A stretch of DNA of 64,000 nt from Delphinus delphis (taxonomy: Eukaryota; Chordata; Mammalia; Artiodactyla; Delphinidae). Below the pieces are notes generated by a model that ran no database searches, was not told the DNA's origin, and worked only from the letters and a program-made list of their open reading frames with translations. A program made the translations under genes and the position numbers. The stretch spans positions 41,357,951-41,421,950 of the forward strand of contig NC_082694.2 in NCBI RefSeq assembly GCF_949987515.2, in the 5' to 3' direction. This document shows, piece by piece, positions 1-12,889 of the stretch (its first letter is position 1; each line of letters opens with the position of its first letter).

Positions 1-1559
1 GCGTGTAAAGTGGAATGCAGAATTACCTTAGGTAGATTACACACAATACTTTTTCAGGACGGCAGCTAATTTCCAGCAGAAAGGTCATGCAAAAAATAAT
101 GTGATTAGAAGAGGTGGAAGGAAAAAAATAGCCACATATTTGGACATAGACCAAATTCCCTTTTTGCCACTGTAACTGAAAACCATTGCTTCAATATTTA
201 ATGAAACGCTTATGCTGCAGCACCTGGTCACATTGTCAGCACTGCCTAACCACTGCCTCCCCCGTGGGTCATTACTGCAGCCATCTGAAAGGGGGCAAAC
301 TGTTCATCGACGACAATAATGCCAGTCTTTAAGAATCTACAGCTACAAAACAGCAGGAGACAGAGTTACTTTGGCTTTGATCTTGGGAAAAATGGCTGGG
401 GGCAAAATGCTCTTTCCTACCATCAGAGGCTATACAGTTAGCAATAATTCTGTAAGTCAAAGCCATTCACAGGACTCAACTTGGCTGCCCTGCTTTGCTT
501 TCTCTCTCCCCTTGCAGAAAGCTAGCAGCTCCTGGTGAGAGATCCTTGTCAACAGGAAAACACTAGTTCACGCTACCCTGCTAATGATCCAATGCATCAA
601 TACCTCAAACAATCACAACAAGCAGATGTCCTAAGTTAATATAGACTTCCCTGGGATTTTCCTGGTGAAACATGGCTTTAAAAGGCATTAGTCTTTTGTC
701 CTCACTAGAGAACGGCTAAATTCTGGCACCAATTCCTTGGGTATGTGAACCTCAGCCTAATGGAATTTAATTACTTTAGTGGTATTAATCATCTGTACAG
801 TAGAGCAAAGAGTATTTTATTACCACTTTTAAGGGTTATCGGCACATTTATTTCAAATGAACTGTCAAACTGCGTTACGTGTAAGGCATGCCAGGTTTGA
901 ATTCTGCAGCTGAAGTGAAAATAAATTTACAATTTAAAACTCTTCCCCTGTCATCAGCAACCCACCCATTAACAGTGGTAGCACATATGTAAGACTCTCA
1001 AAATTAAAAGAAATTAAGTGTTGAATTAGCTATTCATTTTTTACTCTCTGGTTTTATTCCTTATTCCAACCATTTTGACTACTCATTTGCAAAGGTTGCT
1101 TTATACCAAGGACCTCAGGAACACCAATTGGCATCAAATAGGCTGTGACACCATTACAGGCTTAGTTACAGAAAAGTGACGCTAATCTTGTCTGTTATCA
1201 GGCAACAAGCACCAGCTCAATAGTATAACGTTCCTCCAATTCACACCATATAGCAAATGCTTTTGTTTTTGTTCATATTCAGGGAAAGTGAATGTGTACT
1301 TCTCTCTCCTCTTGGTTGTTTTTAGCCCTATTTGAATTGTTCTATAAAGAACTCTAAGAAACTCTTGCATCATTTATAAAGCTCTCCTCCTGTGCTAAAT
1401 AGATCCAAGAATGGATTGCAAGATGCCAAACTCAGGTTAATTCTGTAGACTTCAGTAAACTTTATCATGAAGCATTCTACAGCACACAGGGGTAGCAAAC
1501 TAGAAGAGTGGGACCAGGAAAAATGCAGGACAAAGGTCCTGATACAATTGTGGCCAGAG
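1..1559. other. Unassigned unique sequence at window start
   Basis: No gene and no repeat family is recognised here. Composition is mixed rather than low-complexity. The first 900 bases have balanced sequence with E-box-like CAGCTG/CACCTG words and a TTAATCATC word near 785, which is the look of non-repetitive and possibly conserved noncoding DNA. Only a 63-codon frame on the minus strand (1182-1373) is open and it resembles nothing. Conservation cannot be judged from one sequence. Confidence 0.5.
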
Positions 1560-1645
1560 CGCTCTCTAGGGCTCCGGACTCAGATTGCCTGGGCTTTAAT
1601 CCCCAAGTATTAGTTATGCCACTGTGATATAAAAAGAAATATATC
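1560..1645 (+). mobile_element. MIR SINE fragment
   Basis: The segment reads like the MIR core region in sense: CTCCGGACTCAGATTGCCTG, then TTTAATCCC, then TATGCCACTGTG. This matches the MIR order of GGACTCTGGAG, CTGGGTTCGAATCC and CTGCCACTTA. It is diverged and has no visible target duplication, as expected for an old mammalian SINE. Confidence 0.6.
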
Positions 1646-1748
1646 TGGTCTTTGTCCCCAGTTCCTGGCACTAAGCTCCTCAAACTCTTAGAAGTTCTAG
1701 AATGACAAGAGTACTTTTTGTCATTCACATGGAGCCCCTTTTCAGCTT

Positions 1749-2348
1749 ATGTTAACGATGTGACTTAGGGTAGGGTCCCTCGATAACTTCAGGACAGGGC
1801 TGGTCAGCAGAAAGATCAAGTGATCAGAGGGTTGGAACTTGCAGCCCCACTGATCGACCTGGGTAAAGGGAAGGGTGGAGGTGCTGCGGATTAAGCTCTA
1901 TAAAAATCCTTGAACAAGATTTGATGAGCTTCCAGGTTGGTGAACATATGGAGGTGCTAGGAGAGTGGTACCCTTGGAAATGGCATGAAAGCTCCAAACT
2001 TGTTTCCCCATACCTTGCCCTATGCATCTCTCCCATCTGGCTGCTCCCGAGTTAAATTTGTTTATAACAAACTGGTAATCTAGTAAGTAAAATGTTCTCC
2101 TGAGTTCTGTCAACAGCTCTAGCACATTAATCCACCCAAGGAGAGGGTTGTGGGACCTCTGATCTATAGGCAGCCGGTCAGAAGCACAGGGGTCTAGGTA
2201 GACCTAGAGACTGGCATCTTAGGTTGAGGGAAAGGCAGTCTTGGAGAACTGAGCTCTTAACCTGTCAGATCTGATGCTATTTCCAGGTAGATAGTGTCAG
2301 AATTGAGTTAATTGCTTGGTGCTTTGGGAAAAACACACATATTGGAGA
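1749..2348 (+). mobile_element. Ancient ERV-class solo LTR
   Basis: The block carries LTR-like landmarks in order: a TATA-like TCTATAAAAATCC near 1898, a degraded poly-A-signal area around 2060-2080 (TTTATAACAAACTGGTAATC), and downstream GTTCTGTCAACAGCTCTAGC, GGTCAGAAGCACAGG, CTTAACCTGTCAGATCTGA and GTGTCAGAATTGAGTT. I recognise this order from an old mammalian endogenous-retrovirus LTR family, but I do not assign the name. No internal retroviral sequence or second LTR is visible, and the ends are worn. The short open frames inside it have no meaning. Boundaries are uncertain by tens of bases. Confidence 0.62.
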
Positions 2349-2480
2349 CACCTTAGGTAAATTCTTCAACCTCCTCAGTGATCTGATCTATAAAATGGGA
2401 ATATAATCACAGGCTTATTTTAAGGTTCAAAGATTATGTACAAATAAAATAACCTCAGCACAAATGCCTGGTTTATAGTG
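2349..2480 (+). mobile_element. MIR SINE fragment
   Basis: After the old LTR the sequence runs TTAGGTAAATTCTTCAACCT, CTATAAAATGGGAATATAAT, GGTTCAAAGATT and GCACAAATGCCTGG. This is the 3' half of MIR in sense (TTGGGCAAGTTACTTAACCT, TGTAAAATGGG, AGTGCCTGGCA). Confidence 0.65.
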
Positions 2481-4609
2481 GGCTTTGTTATGTTGTTGTT
2501 ACAATTGTAAGGAAGATACATATTTGAAAAGCTATATATTCCACCTTATCACATGGGTCAATATCATGTTGAACGAATCCCCTATGAATTCCAGGGCCTT
2601 CTAAGACACCTTCATTTTTCTCCTTCCTCAACCCACCCCTCCTCCACCAAAGTCCTTATAGCCCCCGACCTGTTCCACATCCACCTGTTTAAGGCATTTT
2701 CCACTCATCTCATTTCAGAGACATTCTGCAAAGAGAAGCAAATGAGAGCAATTTGTGACATGAGATACTGCATGTGCAAAAGACACATAATTAGTGTCAA
2801 AATGGATGCATTTGCTTTTTAAAGTCTATTTGTCCTGTGATTTCAAATGAATCAAGCTGCTATATCTCTCTCAACAGCTTCATACTACTCCATAATGAAT
2901 TAAATGGCTCCTTTGAAAAAAAGTGTAAGCTTTATGAATAAAATGCTTTTTCAAATGTTGGGATAAGAAGGACTTAAAAAGACTCTTATGTCTAGTACCC
3001 TTTCACTTAAAGATCATCTCCAAACTCAGGATCTTTGAAAGAAAAGCATTCTCCAAGAAAAAAAAAAAAAAACAACTCCCCCCCACATCTTTCCAATCAT
3101 TATAATTACCAGTGGGGGGCAGAAAAAAGCTACAGTATTCAGCAAAGCAGAATCGGGCCCTGAATTTCCCTACCCCTTCTTAGTACTCTGACGTCCTAAG
3201 CGTGCAATCAAGGCTCCAAATCCTTTTCAAAGACATTTCATAAGAGAAGAAAGAACGCCCCACTCAAAGCTCTAAAATGTTTAGATTCTGCTATTCAGTT
3301 CCTCTATTTCCACTCTATTTCTAGCCTCTGCTTTTCTTCTCTGAATATCTGTTTGGTATTGAAATAATATATGTACCTTGTAAGTTCATTCTCTTAACTC
3401 TACCTTTGAAACAAGCTTGCTCCTCCAAGTTTCCCAAACTTTAGTCTTTACTAATCTCCTTACAGAGTTGAAAAAAAAGGAACAAAAAATTTTTGAGCCT
3501 GACAACAGTAGTCTATGGAAAAGGCATAAAAATTTTTTGAACTTTGGAATCATCCAGAGCTATGGATGACTAAGGGAGAGAGTGTTAATAAATAACTTAA
3601 TCAAAAATAGTTAGAGATTCAAGAAAGCAATCTGCACTGGTCCAGCTAGAAATAAGCACATCCACATTATAGATAAGCCCAATTTCTAGTAATAGTGCAT
3701 GCTTCCTGTGTTGGGAGGGAGTTAAAATTAGCAATAGATTCATGGAACTAATCTTTTCCCATTTGAACAAGCAAAAAATAAATAAAGGAAAGGACTACTC
3801 AGATTCCATCTAATAGTCCATGAGGGTTAAGTTTACCTCATCATTGTCACTTGCATTATAAAAACTAATGTCACTGCAAAGACTGTAAACTAGGCTCATA
3901 GTGAAGGGTTTAGGATTGAATCCTAGTTCCCTTTTATCCTTCTAACCATAAAGTCTGTTTCTTCATTGTGAAGTAAGATGTTAATCATCTTAACAAGCAC
4001 ATGAGGATAAATGAGATAAAATTTATATACCAAGTTAAACTAAATCCAACATGTTATAAAATGACAATTATATTAATGGAAAAAATAAAACAATTCCATT
4101 TCTTTTCTTAGAGGAAGCCCCAGGCTTCACAATAGTGAGCTCTAGCTATTTTTAGTTCTAAGTAATAGGCACGAAGTATCCTTTGTAGTGAAGAAGCTCT
4201 TTCATTGAGTCTACATTCTCCAAGCCTAGAATTCTTTGGGGATAATTTTCCTGTCCTTCAGGCATCTGTCTCTAGAGTCGGCCATGATCACTGTTTGAAT
4301 GATTAACCCTGGTAGTTGCTTTCAGAAACTATTGACTAAGTTCCCAGTTGCACATAGAAATGGGCTAATGGAGATATCATACAAACCCAGTGGATGTTTA
4401 TACTCTAGAGGGGAAATGCTAAAATAATGTGAATGCAGGTAACTGAAAATAAACATAGGTGGGAAAAAAAGCTAGTTACTGCCCTTCCTTCTTACAACTT
4501 GTCAAATCATTAAGTGTGTCATTTTATTAAAAATTTCTATTCACTAATCACTTGGTAATACTATCTCAAACAGAGGACAAAATTACCACTAGTAGGATCA
4601 TCAGTATTA
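2481..4609. other. Unassigned AT-rich sequence
   Basis: Nothing coding is supported. There is an oligo-A run near 3059-3072. The rest is AT-rich single-copy-like DNA. An 89-codon frame at 2553-2822 lacks any recognisable domain and has no exon signals that I trust. Confidence 0.5.
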
Positions 4610-4920
4610 TAGATATGATTGCATAAATTGTGGTACATCTATTGATGCAATATTATTGTATGAAAATTATCACTGAGAGCTTATAATAACACAGGAATAT
4701 GTTTTTGCTAAAATGAAAAGAAACAGAAAACAACTGTTTCCATGGTATATATAAAACGAAGCAACCAAGCACCAAATATAGATTAAATGTTGGAAGAAAA
4801 TACGTCAAAACGCTGTGATCAGTTTGGGTTGGTAACAGTAAGAATTTTTTCTCCTTTCTAGTTTTCCCAGATTTACTAATATTCTCTAATAAGTATATTC
4901 TTTTATGCTGAGAAAACACA
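4610..4920 (+). mobile_element. Old L1 3' region fragment
   Basis: The run from ATTGTGGTACATCTATTGAT through TTATTGTATGAAAATTATC and a thin-AT stretch to TTTTATGCTGAGAAAACAC has the layout of the end of L1 ORF2 and the 3' UTR in old mammalian L1 families (the TGGTATATCCATACAATGG type of motif). It is strongly diverged and truncated at both ends. Confidence 0.45.
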
Positions 4921-5109
4921 TATGCAAGTTGTTTTGTTAATTAGTAAAAAAAAGACAAAAGACCTTATTTTATACTTTTATATCACCATAGAAGGGTATA
5001 AACCTACAATTAATGTTATGTATCAGTTGGGGACCGAGGTAGGTACACACCTTGGTAAAGAATAAGGCCACTAGCGTGGAAGTTCTGTTTCCATCACTGA
5101 TGCTCCTAT
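4921..5109. other. Unassigned spacer before short SINE
   Basis: AT-rich single-copy-like sequence, no feature recognised. Confidence 0.4.
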
Positions 5110-5120
5110 TCAGCTCTTTT

Positions 5121-5316
5121 TTTTGTTGTTGTTGTTTTTTGCAGTACGCGGGCCTCTCCCGTTACGGAGCACAGGCTCCGGACACGCAGGCCCAGCGGCC
5201 ACGGCTCACGGGCCCTGCCGCTCCGCGGCATGCGGGATCCCCCCAGACCGGGGCACGAACCCGCGCCCCCCGCATCAGCAGGCGGACCCCCAACCACTGC
5301 GCCACCAGGGAAGCCC
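5121..5316 (-). mobile_element. Short CHR-type tRNA-Glu SINE
   Basis: On the minus strand this begins GGGCTTCCCTGG and runs through the tRNA-Glu-related head, with the B-box region seen on the plus strand as CGGGGCACGAACCCG, and ends in an A-rich tail (T-rich here). A perfect 11-bp duplication TCAGCTCTTTT lies at 5110-5120 and 5317-5327, which fixes both ends and shows L1-type target-primed insertion. Open frames crossing it on either strand are translations of the SINE and are not genes. Confidence 0.95.
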
Positions 5317-5327
5317 TCAGCTCTTTT

Positions 5328-7194
5328 TAATCAGCAACCATTTTCTATCCCAGAACACTGGTGTTAAGTATCATTCCACTTCTCAGATAATACAGTCTTT
5401 ATTTATCATTTAGGTTTAGCTAGCACTGCTACTTATTTTAGTACAAGCATCATTCACCCAATTACCAAAATGTTCTTTATTGTGCTCTTTGGGAAAACAA
5501 GTGACTTCCCACTTAACAGAACTTGTTTTTCAGAGATACATTGTCTTTACGTGAACTCATTCCCCATTTACTCATTTTTTTCCATTCCTCAGGATATTTT
5601 CATTCTCTGCTTGACATGTCTTAAGGTGCATCGACTGAAATTAGACTCAGTATTGTAGATGAAAGTGTATCATTATTTGATACGACATCAACTTAATATT
5701 TCCATATTATTTTCTCCCTTTTTTAATGCACCCTGGAGTCCTATTTGCCTTCCTAACTGCCTCTGTGTGATGGGGAGACTTCTTCCTTGAGCTCTCCATG
5801 ATGACTCCTAATTCATTTAAACAGCACACACTGTTTTAATCATATCTGTTTTCACAGATATCACATCTTTTTATGAGCTGAACTGTTCTTTTGCTAACTT
5901 AGCTTTTCTTTTATGTGAAATGTTCTAGGTCAGATAAGTAATACAGTATTCAAAGATACAATGATAAAAATTAATGTTAGCTCAGCAGCAAAAAAAAAAT
6001 TATGTTTCAAACATAATTTGTAGAAATGTTAATCATTTCTACAAATATATGAGAATTACCACTAAAAGATTTTCAAATGATTTGAAAATATTCAAATGAG
6101 TGAATATTGAAATATTTAACACTTATGAAAGAGATTTATCTGCCTATCTTGTTTTTCATAAATGTCTCTGCCATTTTACTAATTAACCAAAGATATCTTT
6201 GTTTAGACAAATTTTGTCTCCATCACAGACTATGCTTTTTCTACATTACTTTTTCCTGCAGTAAAATTAAAGCACTCAGTTTTACACACTAATCATCTTC
6301 TAGGTAACAGATTGCAATATTTTGAATACAAAAGTATGAGACAGGAAGATGGGACTTTTGGGCTCTCATCCCGGATCTTCCGCCCAATGTGTGCTGTGCT
6401 CCTGGAAAAAGACTTGCTTTCTCCTATGCCTCAGTGAACTTGTCCAAAGAATGGATGTAGCAATTTTAACTACCTTACAAGATGTTGCAAGTTGTGTGGT
6501 TTTAAAAAATATGTGATTCCCGATTCAATTATTTTTCCTCAGATTACATTTGAGTGTTCCGGATCACATCTTTACATACCGTCCTAAAAAGATGACTGGT
6601 GAGCACAGGCCTGCATGCATAGTCCCCAGTTTCAGTTTAGTAGCTGAACTTCATTGTTAAAGCATTTCAGGTTCTTTCCAACCAGCCTCAGCTTTTAAAG
6701 CATATTCTTACTACAAAACTGAAAGAAGGCATTCCCCCCACCAGCAATACTCATACTTTTCATGATCCCAAAGCCTTTCCTTTCAAATTTAGTCAATATT
6801 TAGTTGGAGAGAAATATCACTTTGTCAATTTGAAACAATAGTTTAATCCCACCCTAATTCTGCCCTGCCAACATGCCTCTCATCTACTCAGATGAAATGT
6901 GCTCAGGACATAAATATCAGAATTTACAGTAGGGGGTCTTGGTAAAATTAAAGCATAATTAGTGAAATAAACATTATATAAATATATATACATAGATTTG
7001 AATTTATATTGCATACTTCTTTCAAATAGTAACTCTGTTCCCCTTGAATCCTCCCAATTGCATACTAGTTCCTGGTTGAAAAAGATGGTGACTCATTTTT
7101 ATATAAAGAGATAAAACAAAAAAGAGATTGATACATGGATAGAAACATGAATAGCACACTGTAGGTACCTTAGAAGTATTGCCAACTCATTCAT
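5328..7194. other. Unassigned AT-rich sequence with hairpin cluster
   Basis: No gene is supported. Single-copy-like AT-rich DNA with four inverted repeats packed into 6001-6107 (listed separately). Short frames at 5470-5658 and 6107-6292 are uninformative. Confidence 0.5.
6001..6107. repeat. Cluster of four perfect inverted repeats
   Basis: Four back-to-back stems are exact: TATGTTT/AAACATA around one base (6001-6015), ATTTGTAGAAATG/CATTTCTACAAAT with loop TTAAT (6016-6046), ATTTTCAAAT/ATTTGAAAAT around one G (6069-6089), and ATATTCA/TGAATAT with a 6-base loop (6088-6107). AT-richness makes single short stems easy to find, but a 13-bp and a 10-bp perfect arm in tandem is unusual. Confidence 0.8.
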
Positions 7195-9042
7195 TCATTT
7201 TATTCTATAGATTTCTATTGAGTATTAATTATGTACCAAGCACTATTCTATGAGCCGGGGCTACAAGAGTGAACAAAACAGAAAAAGCCTCTTCTATCAC
7301 AGAGCTTACTCAAAAACAGGAAATAGGAATTAGCCTGAACTCTATGCACTGACAGTTTTTGGAGGACCAAAATGGACATTATCTACAATTTCATGTGGTT
7401 CAACCCAAATAATATGTCAAATGGTGATAAGTGAGTCTATGTGGGCTATTACTCTCCTAAATAGGGTAGTTGGGAAGGAAGGGACCTTAAATAAATGAGA
7501 GAGCAGGACAATGTGGATCTTGTTCTGGAAATCTCTGGGAAGAGCAGGCAAAGCACGGGAAACAAGCGAAAACAAAATCCTGAAGCAGGATTGGATCTGG
7601 TTACTGAGAACTAGTGTAACTGCCAGTGTGGCTGGAGCAGGGTGGACACGGGGGAGAGTGCAGACAGTGAGATCATCAAGGTAGAGCAGGGGCTTGGAGG
7701 CAGCAAGGTCACATAGGACCACATGGCCACAGTAAGGAATTTGATTTTTCTCTGATATGATTGGAAGTTTCTGGAAGGCTCTGAGCAGAGAAGTAACATG
7801 ATGCAATTTGCTTTTTTAAATAAATTTATTTATTTGTTTGTTTTTATTTTTGGATGTGTTGGGTCTTCGTTGCTGCTCTGGGCTTTCTCTAGCTGAGGCA
7901 AGCGGGGGCTACTCTTCGTTGCGGAGCACCGGCTCTAGACGCACGGGCTTCAGTAGTTGTGGCATGCGGGCTCAGTAGTTGTGGTGCACAGGCTCAGTAG
8001 TTGTGGCACACGGGCTTATTTGCTCCACGGCATGTGGGATCTTCCCGGGCCAAGGATTGAACCCATGTCCCCTGCACTGGCAGGGGATTCTTAACCACCA
8101 CCACCAGGGAAGTCCACAGTTTGCTTTTGAATAGGACTATCCTAGTTGTGGAGTGGAGAGCAGCATCTAATGGACAGAGAGAAGGGCAGAAATGAGGCAT
8201 TTTAGGAGGCTGTAACATGGAGCTCATTGGTGACTTTAACAAGAATTGTTTCGGTGGAACAATGGAAAGAAAAGCCTGATTGGAATAGTTTCAAGAGAGA
8301 ATATTGGGAGAAATTGACTAGATATAGCATTTTAAAAGGAGTATTTCTATTAGAAATGGGTAATAGGTAGCAGGGTATTTGCAGGTAAAAGAATTTTTTT
8401 TAATGATATATGATAGGACGACATTTATTTTGCTGATGGCAGTGATCCACTAGAGAAGGAACAAATGGTGGTGCAGGAGGAAGAAAGGAGAATTGCTGGA
8501 GTAATCTCCTGTAATAGGGAAGGGGAAGAGGAGGTGAAAGCTGGTGCAGGAGCTTGGGGATGGCCGTTGGAAGGGCACAGGTAGTTTATCCACAGTAACA
8601 TCCATGTGAAAATACTTAAAAGAATATGAAAGTGACTAGACTAGGGAAATGTACTATGATTTCCAGGTAGCACCAAAGGCCCAGTTGGGTTAGTGGTAAA
8701 GTGACATTTCTGGCACGGTTGTGAGTTTTCCTCCAGATACTCAGCTGTGAGGGTGCAGGAGTGGAGGGTTGACATAACCAGGGTGGGAATTTGTCCAGGT
8801 AAGATGAAGAAAGAGGGAGCATGAGACTTAATGATTGTAATCAAGGACCACCAAATCTCATTAGAACAGGAGCTATGAAGGTGATGATGAGAAAAAAGTA
8901 AAAATGATTGATGGATCTCAGCGGAAGTTGAGATACTAGAAGGCGAGAGCCAGAAAGATAAAAATGGTGATTGAAGAGTGGGAAGCTTGAAATTGAGATG
9001 AGGAAACAGGTAGAGCTATTGGTATCAGCAAGGTCTAGGGAA
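7195..9042 (-). mobile_element. L2 LINE, 3' part, antisense, split by a SINE
   Basis: Read on the plus strand this is antisense L2: TCATTCATTT then ATTGAGTATTAATTATGTAC, ACAAGAGTGAACAAAACAGA, CAGTGTGGCTGGAGCAGGGT, AGTTTCTGGAAGGCTCTGAG, TTGGTGACTTTAAC and TTTCGGTGGAACAATGG. It is interrupted by the long SINE at 7817-8115, after which the L2 text continues. The 129-codon minus frame at 7417-7806 is relic 3' L2 sequence, not an intact reverse transcriptase. Confidence 0.8.
7817..8115 (-). mobile_element. Long CHR-type tRNA-Glu SINE inserted in L2
   Basis: The minus strand begins GGACTTCCCTGG and ends at the plus-strand TTTTATTTTTGGATGTGTTG, with the long-form body that carries repeated GGCTCAGTAGTTGTGG blocks. 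Flanks GCAATTTGCTTTT (7804-7816) and ACAGTTTGCTTTT (8116-8128) are a 13-bp target duplication with two mismatches, so this copy is older than the short copies. Confidence 0.93.
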
Positions 9043-9214
9043 GCAGCTCTCAGAATCACCTGGAAGGCTTGGTAAAGGAATCACTGGACTTCACACTCAG
9101 AGTTTCCAATTCAATAGGTTTGGGGCTGAGCCCCGAAATTTGCATTTCTAATAAGTCCCAGGTAATGCTGAGTCTGCTAGTCTGGAGACCACACTTGGAG
9201 AATCACTGGTCCAG
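9043..9214. mobile_element. MER5-type hAT DNA transposon fragment
   Basis: The block contains CTCTCAGAATCACCTGGAAG, GAGCCCCGAAATTTGCATTT, CTAATAAGTCCCAGGTAATG and CTGGAGACCACACTTGGAGA, and ends AATCACTGG. This is the word order of the short non-autonomous MER5A/B elements of the hAT-Charlie group. They carry no coding capacity. Orientation is not assigned because both ends are similar. Confidence 0.8.
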
Positions 9215-12200
9215 GGTGTGATCTTGGGTTAGGTATGATGGAAAACAAGATCACTGTGGGAGAGGAGGTCAAGGAACTTGGACGCTGGGGTTTTGGAAGA
9301 ACCACCCATGTGACTAATACATGAACAGAGTCATTTAAGCCACATATAGGTTTTATTCATCTACCAATTGTGAGTCCAGTGCTGTGTCCAATGTGAGGGC
9401 TCATATAGAATTAAAAAAACAGAAACAAACAGATCAAAAAAACACCTTCACATCTGTAAGACTCACACTTTAAAATCATGGCTACCCCACCGAAAGATGC
9501 AATACATTTATGGGCTTGCTTATTCCATTGCAAAGTATAGAATTCCTGGTATACTTTGTCCAGAGCAAAGAACATTTGTGTCTGAAAAGTGACACACAAA
9601 TGAAGTAATTTAAATGTCTGGGAAAGCTCATTAAACAAAATGTTACCTAATCATTTCATGAAATGAACATCACCCTATTTATAAATTTGGATTCTTACGT
9701 ATTGAGTATTTTTATAAATGCATTAACATGGTATGGTAAAGTAAGGTAAGAGTGCAAAGTAACACACGGGACAAGCGTCTTTGGTACTACTATCAACGGC
9801 TAGACAAAAAAGCCTTTGTTACTGAGTATTGTAGTCTGCACATCTGTAGTCCTAAACTCAGCTATGCTAGTACCTTCTAATGCAATGACCCTCAACTATC
9901 TTTGAGTCACTTTGAGAATTTGATAAAAATTTTGGACTCTTTCCCCACAAAGGGAAAAAAGTCCCCAAACACACAACATTACTCATATAATTTCAGGAAG
10001 CTTAAGGACCCTATGAAGGCCATCCATGTGAAATATCCTCCTCAATCTAACTGGCACTGACCACAGAGAGAACTGCAAAAAAAGACTTTTGTATCTTTCC
10101 TTTATCCAAACCACACACAACCCTTTTTACAAAAAGTAAACCTCTTTGTGAAAAAGTAAATAAATGAATCAAATATATGTTCCAAGCACAGGAAGTTTTA
10201 TGACTCTCTCTTTGGTGATCAAAATCAAATCAACAGAAACTGAAATGATTATATATTTTCATGGATCCTGAGCTCTGTGAAGCATCCAAAGGAATAAAAG
10301 GTATGGTTTTGGACCTGAACATTGAAATTCACACACATAAAATTTACCTGAAAATGTATGGATCCAAGTAAAGATTCCAGAAGGAAAAAGGAGAGATACC
10401 TCAACATTGACTACTAATCTGATGTCAAAATAAGAGCTCAAGTATTAAGAGCCACTGAGGCAATGCCCTTTGACATCAGAATAGCGAAGAACAGGCTTTC
10501 TGAAAGAAATCAGCCTGGAGTTGGGCCTTGTAGAAGGAGGTGAAACAAATGAAATCAAAATGTAGAAAGGATGTCTCAGTGACAGAGATGGCTGGCTACC
10601 TGTTGTTCTGAAATTTGACATGTTTGGCAAGCTCTCCATCAAAATACACCAGGCCTGTCATTAGACAGTGAAATGGGCCAATGTGCAAGGTCTCAGCAGA
10701 GCAGATGAGTAGATTCAAATTAATGCAGAAGCTTAAGTACTACAAAGTCTCCTCCAAGAAAGTTGCTCCCTGGTTCCCAGGTAATACTCAGGGAATATTC
10801 GACTGTCAGCCTTGTTAAAACACCCACTGTTATCATGTTCTCATTATCATATATCTGTGAGCACTTTACGGTTTGCAAAGGTGTTTCACATACATGGCTT
10901 CTTTCTTGTGGTCAATGGCATTTGTATTGAACGTTTATTAAGCGACTTCTGGGAGATAAACAACGAAGAAAATGGATGCAATTATTTGACATATGTAAAA
11001 TCTCATCTGATTAAAAAAAAAGTCATTAAAAAGTCCCACAGATTGTCACAATTTGCACCAAAAGAGTAACGCAGCAAGTGCCTTTGCTACTGTCCCTTGT
11101 GATACCCATGTTAGGTCGAGTTTCATGAGTCAAAGAGAAGAGGAACATACTTTGCCTCTGGGTAATTAAAAATGAAAAAAGTATCATATTCTTTTGAATT
11201 TCATAAGTTGTTGAAACAAATGTGTTTTGCTCTTGTTTTTGTTTCTTTTACCAAATTCTCTAAGTTAAATAAAGCTGTCAAAATTGGAAATATTCAAGGT
11301 ATTTGATTAATAAGTTTTCTGGCTAACTTGGGTAGTGCAAATTGAACACAATTTAATACTTTTTCATAATTTGCAACCTTGAAAGGTGTTCTGATCGCTG
11401 GTGATCTGAGGTGGCAGGAAGACAACAGGGCTGATTTGAACTTGAACGACCTCAGCACTAAAGTGGGAAAGGCCAGTGCTGAAAAAAAATCCACTTAATT
11501 AATGGTTCTGGTGAGTTAGGATCCAGATTATTAGCTTTTAAATAAAATAAAAAATTAAAACCTCACATTTTAATTATTTTAACTACCTCTTTCACTTCCT
11601 AGATGTGGCCTCGCTAGCTTTCACACTTTGTAGCATATGCATTTATTTAAAAGGTTGAGAATTTACTATATCTTAGAAGTAGATAATGAAGATCTGACAT
11701 ATTGAGCAAAGCTATCTTTTCTGAATGCTTAAAATGTTCTATTACAAAGAACTTTTACAACTTTAGAGAGTAAGCATAATGGAACCTGAAATAATGGGAA
11801 GTTCCAATTTAGGTCCCCTCAGACACTGGAAAATCCTGATACCTCTTCTGATTCCTGAAAGGCCAACATGCAATTAAATTTTGTTTTATTTTTAGGGGAA
11901 GTTAATTTAGCTCTGATTATTAGAAAATTAGCCATCTATAAATTATATATGGAATATATGTGTATATGAATACTTGGCTAAACAAAGCATTTTATTTTAT
12001 AATTATTTCAGATGACAGAGTTCACTGTAATTTTTATTCAGTATTTTAATCATTAACACTAAACTCTCCTTTCTCCAACTATCTACCACAGTGTAGTTGG
12101 AAAAAAAAAAAAAAAGACTACATTTCCCTTTTGCCGTGCAAGAAAACCTGCAAGCGCTAGCCTGGAAGTAAAAGATTTAGGAAGAAAATCTAAATAAATC

Positions 12201-12889
12201 TAGAACCAAAAAAAAAACCAAAATGCACACAGTATCCAATTTCATCCAATACATAGTGATTAAAATCTCCAAATTACACATAAAGTTTTGCTAACTGAAT
12301 TGAGCCAGAAGTGAAATAAAGCAAGCAAAGGTTTTTTTAAACATAGTTTAAAAAAAAATCATGGATAATCATAAGCTCCACTCCACCAGGAAAAGATAAC
12401 AAGATTTTAAATTGTTGTAATAAGGCAGTGGTTAAGAATACAACTACATTATGCTAATTATCATAGTTATACCAATGTAAATTACTACACTTATTAAAGG
12501 GACAAAAATGGTTCTGTGCTTAGAAGATACAGATAAGTTATAGTAAGGCTTATAGGCTCAGAGTAAAATTATGCCCCTTTTGCAATAAAAATAATGGTTT
12601 TACATAGAAAATAATAAATAACATGAGTGAACATGCAAGAGTATAATAAGTAGTTTAACTTTTATGGAGGGCAGGACCTCAGTTTTATTATCAATAGTGT
12701 ATCATATTCACTTCAGCTCTGTACAACTGTAGCCTTCTTTAGTTAAAGCAAATATTTGGTGTGTCGTTATGGCTTTAATTCCTACAAGGGCACATTCTTT
12801 TATTTTTTTCCCCCTTTTGCACCAAGGTAGAAAGAACCAAAATAATTTTCAAGACCCTTTGATCCAACTGTTATTTTAAATGCATATAA
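9215..12889. other. Unassigned single-copy-like sequence
   Basis: No gene and no confident repeat is seen. The stretch near 9860-10030 (TTCAGGAAGCTTAAGGACCC and neighbours) may be a worn DNA transposon, but I cannot name it. Oligo-A runs lie near 12102 and 12208. Open frames at 10259-10441, 10445-10642, 10812-11069 and 11294-11494 are 60-85 codons with no recognisable domain. Confidence 0.45.

Noticed and set aside
7417..7806. 129-codon minus-strand frame
   Set aside because: Lies entirely in an antisense L2 relic.
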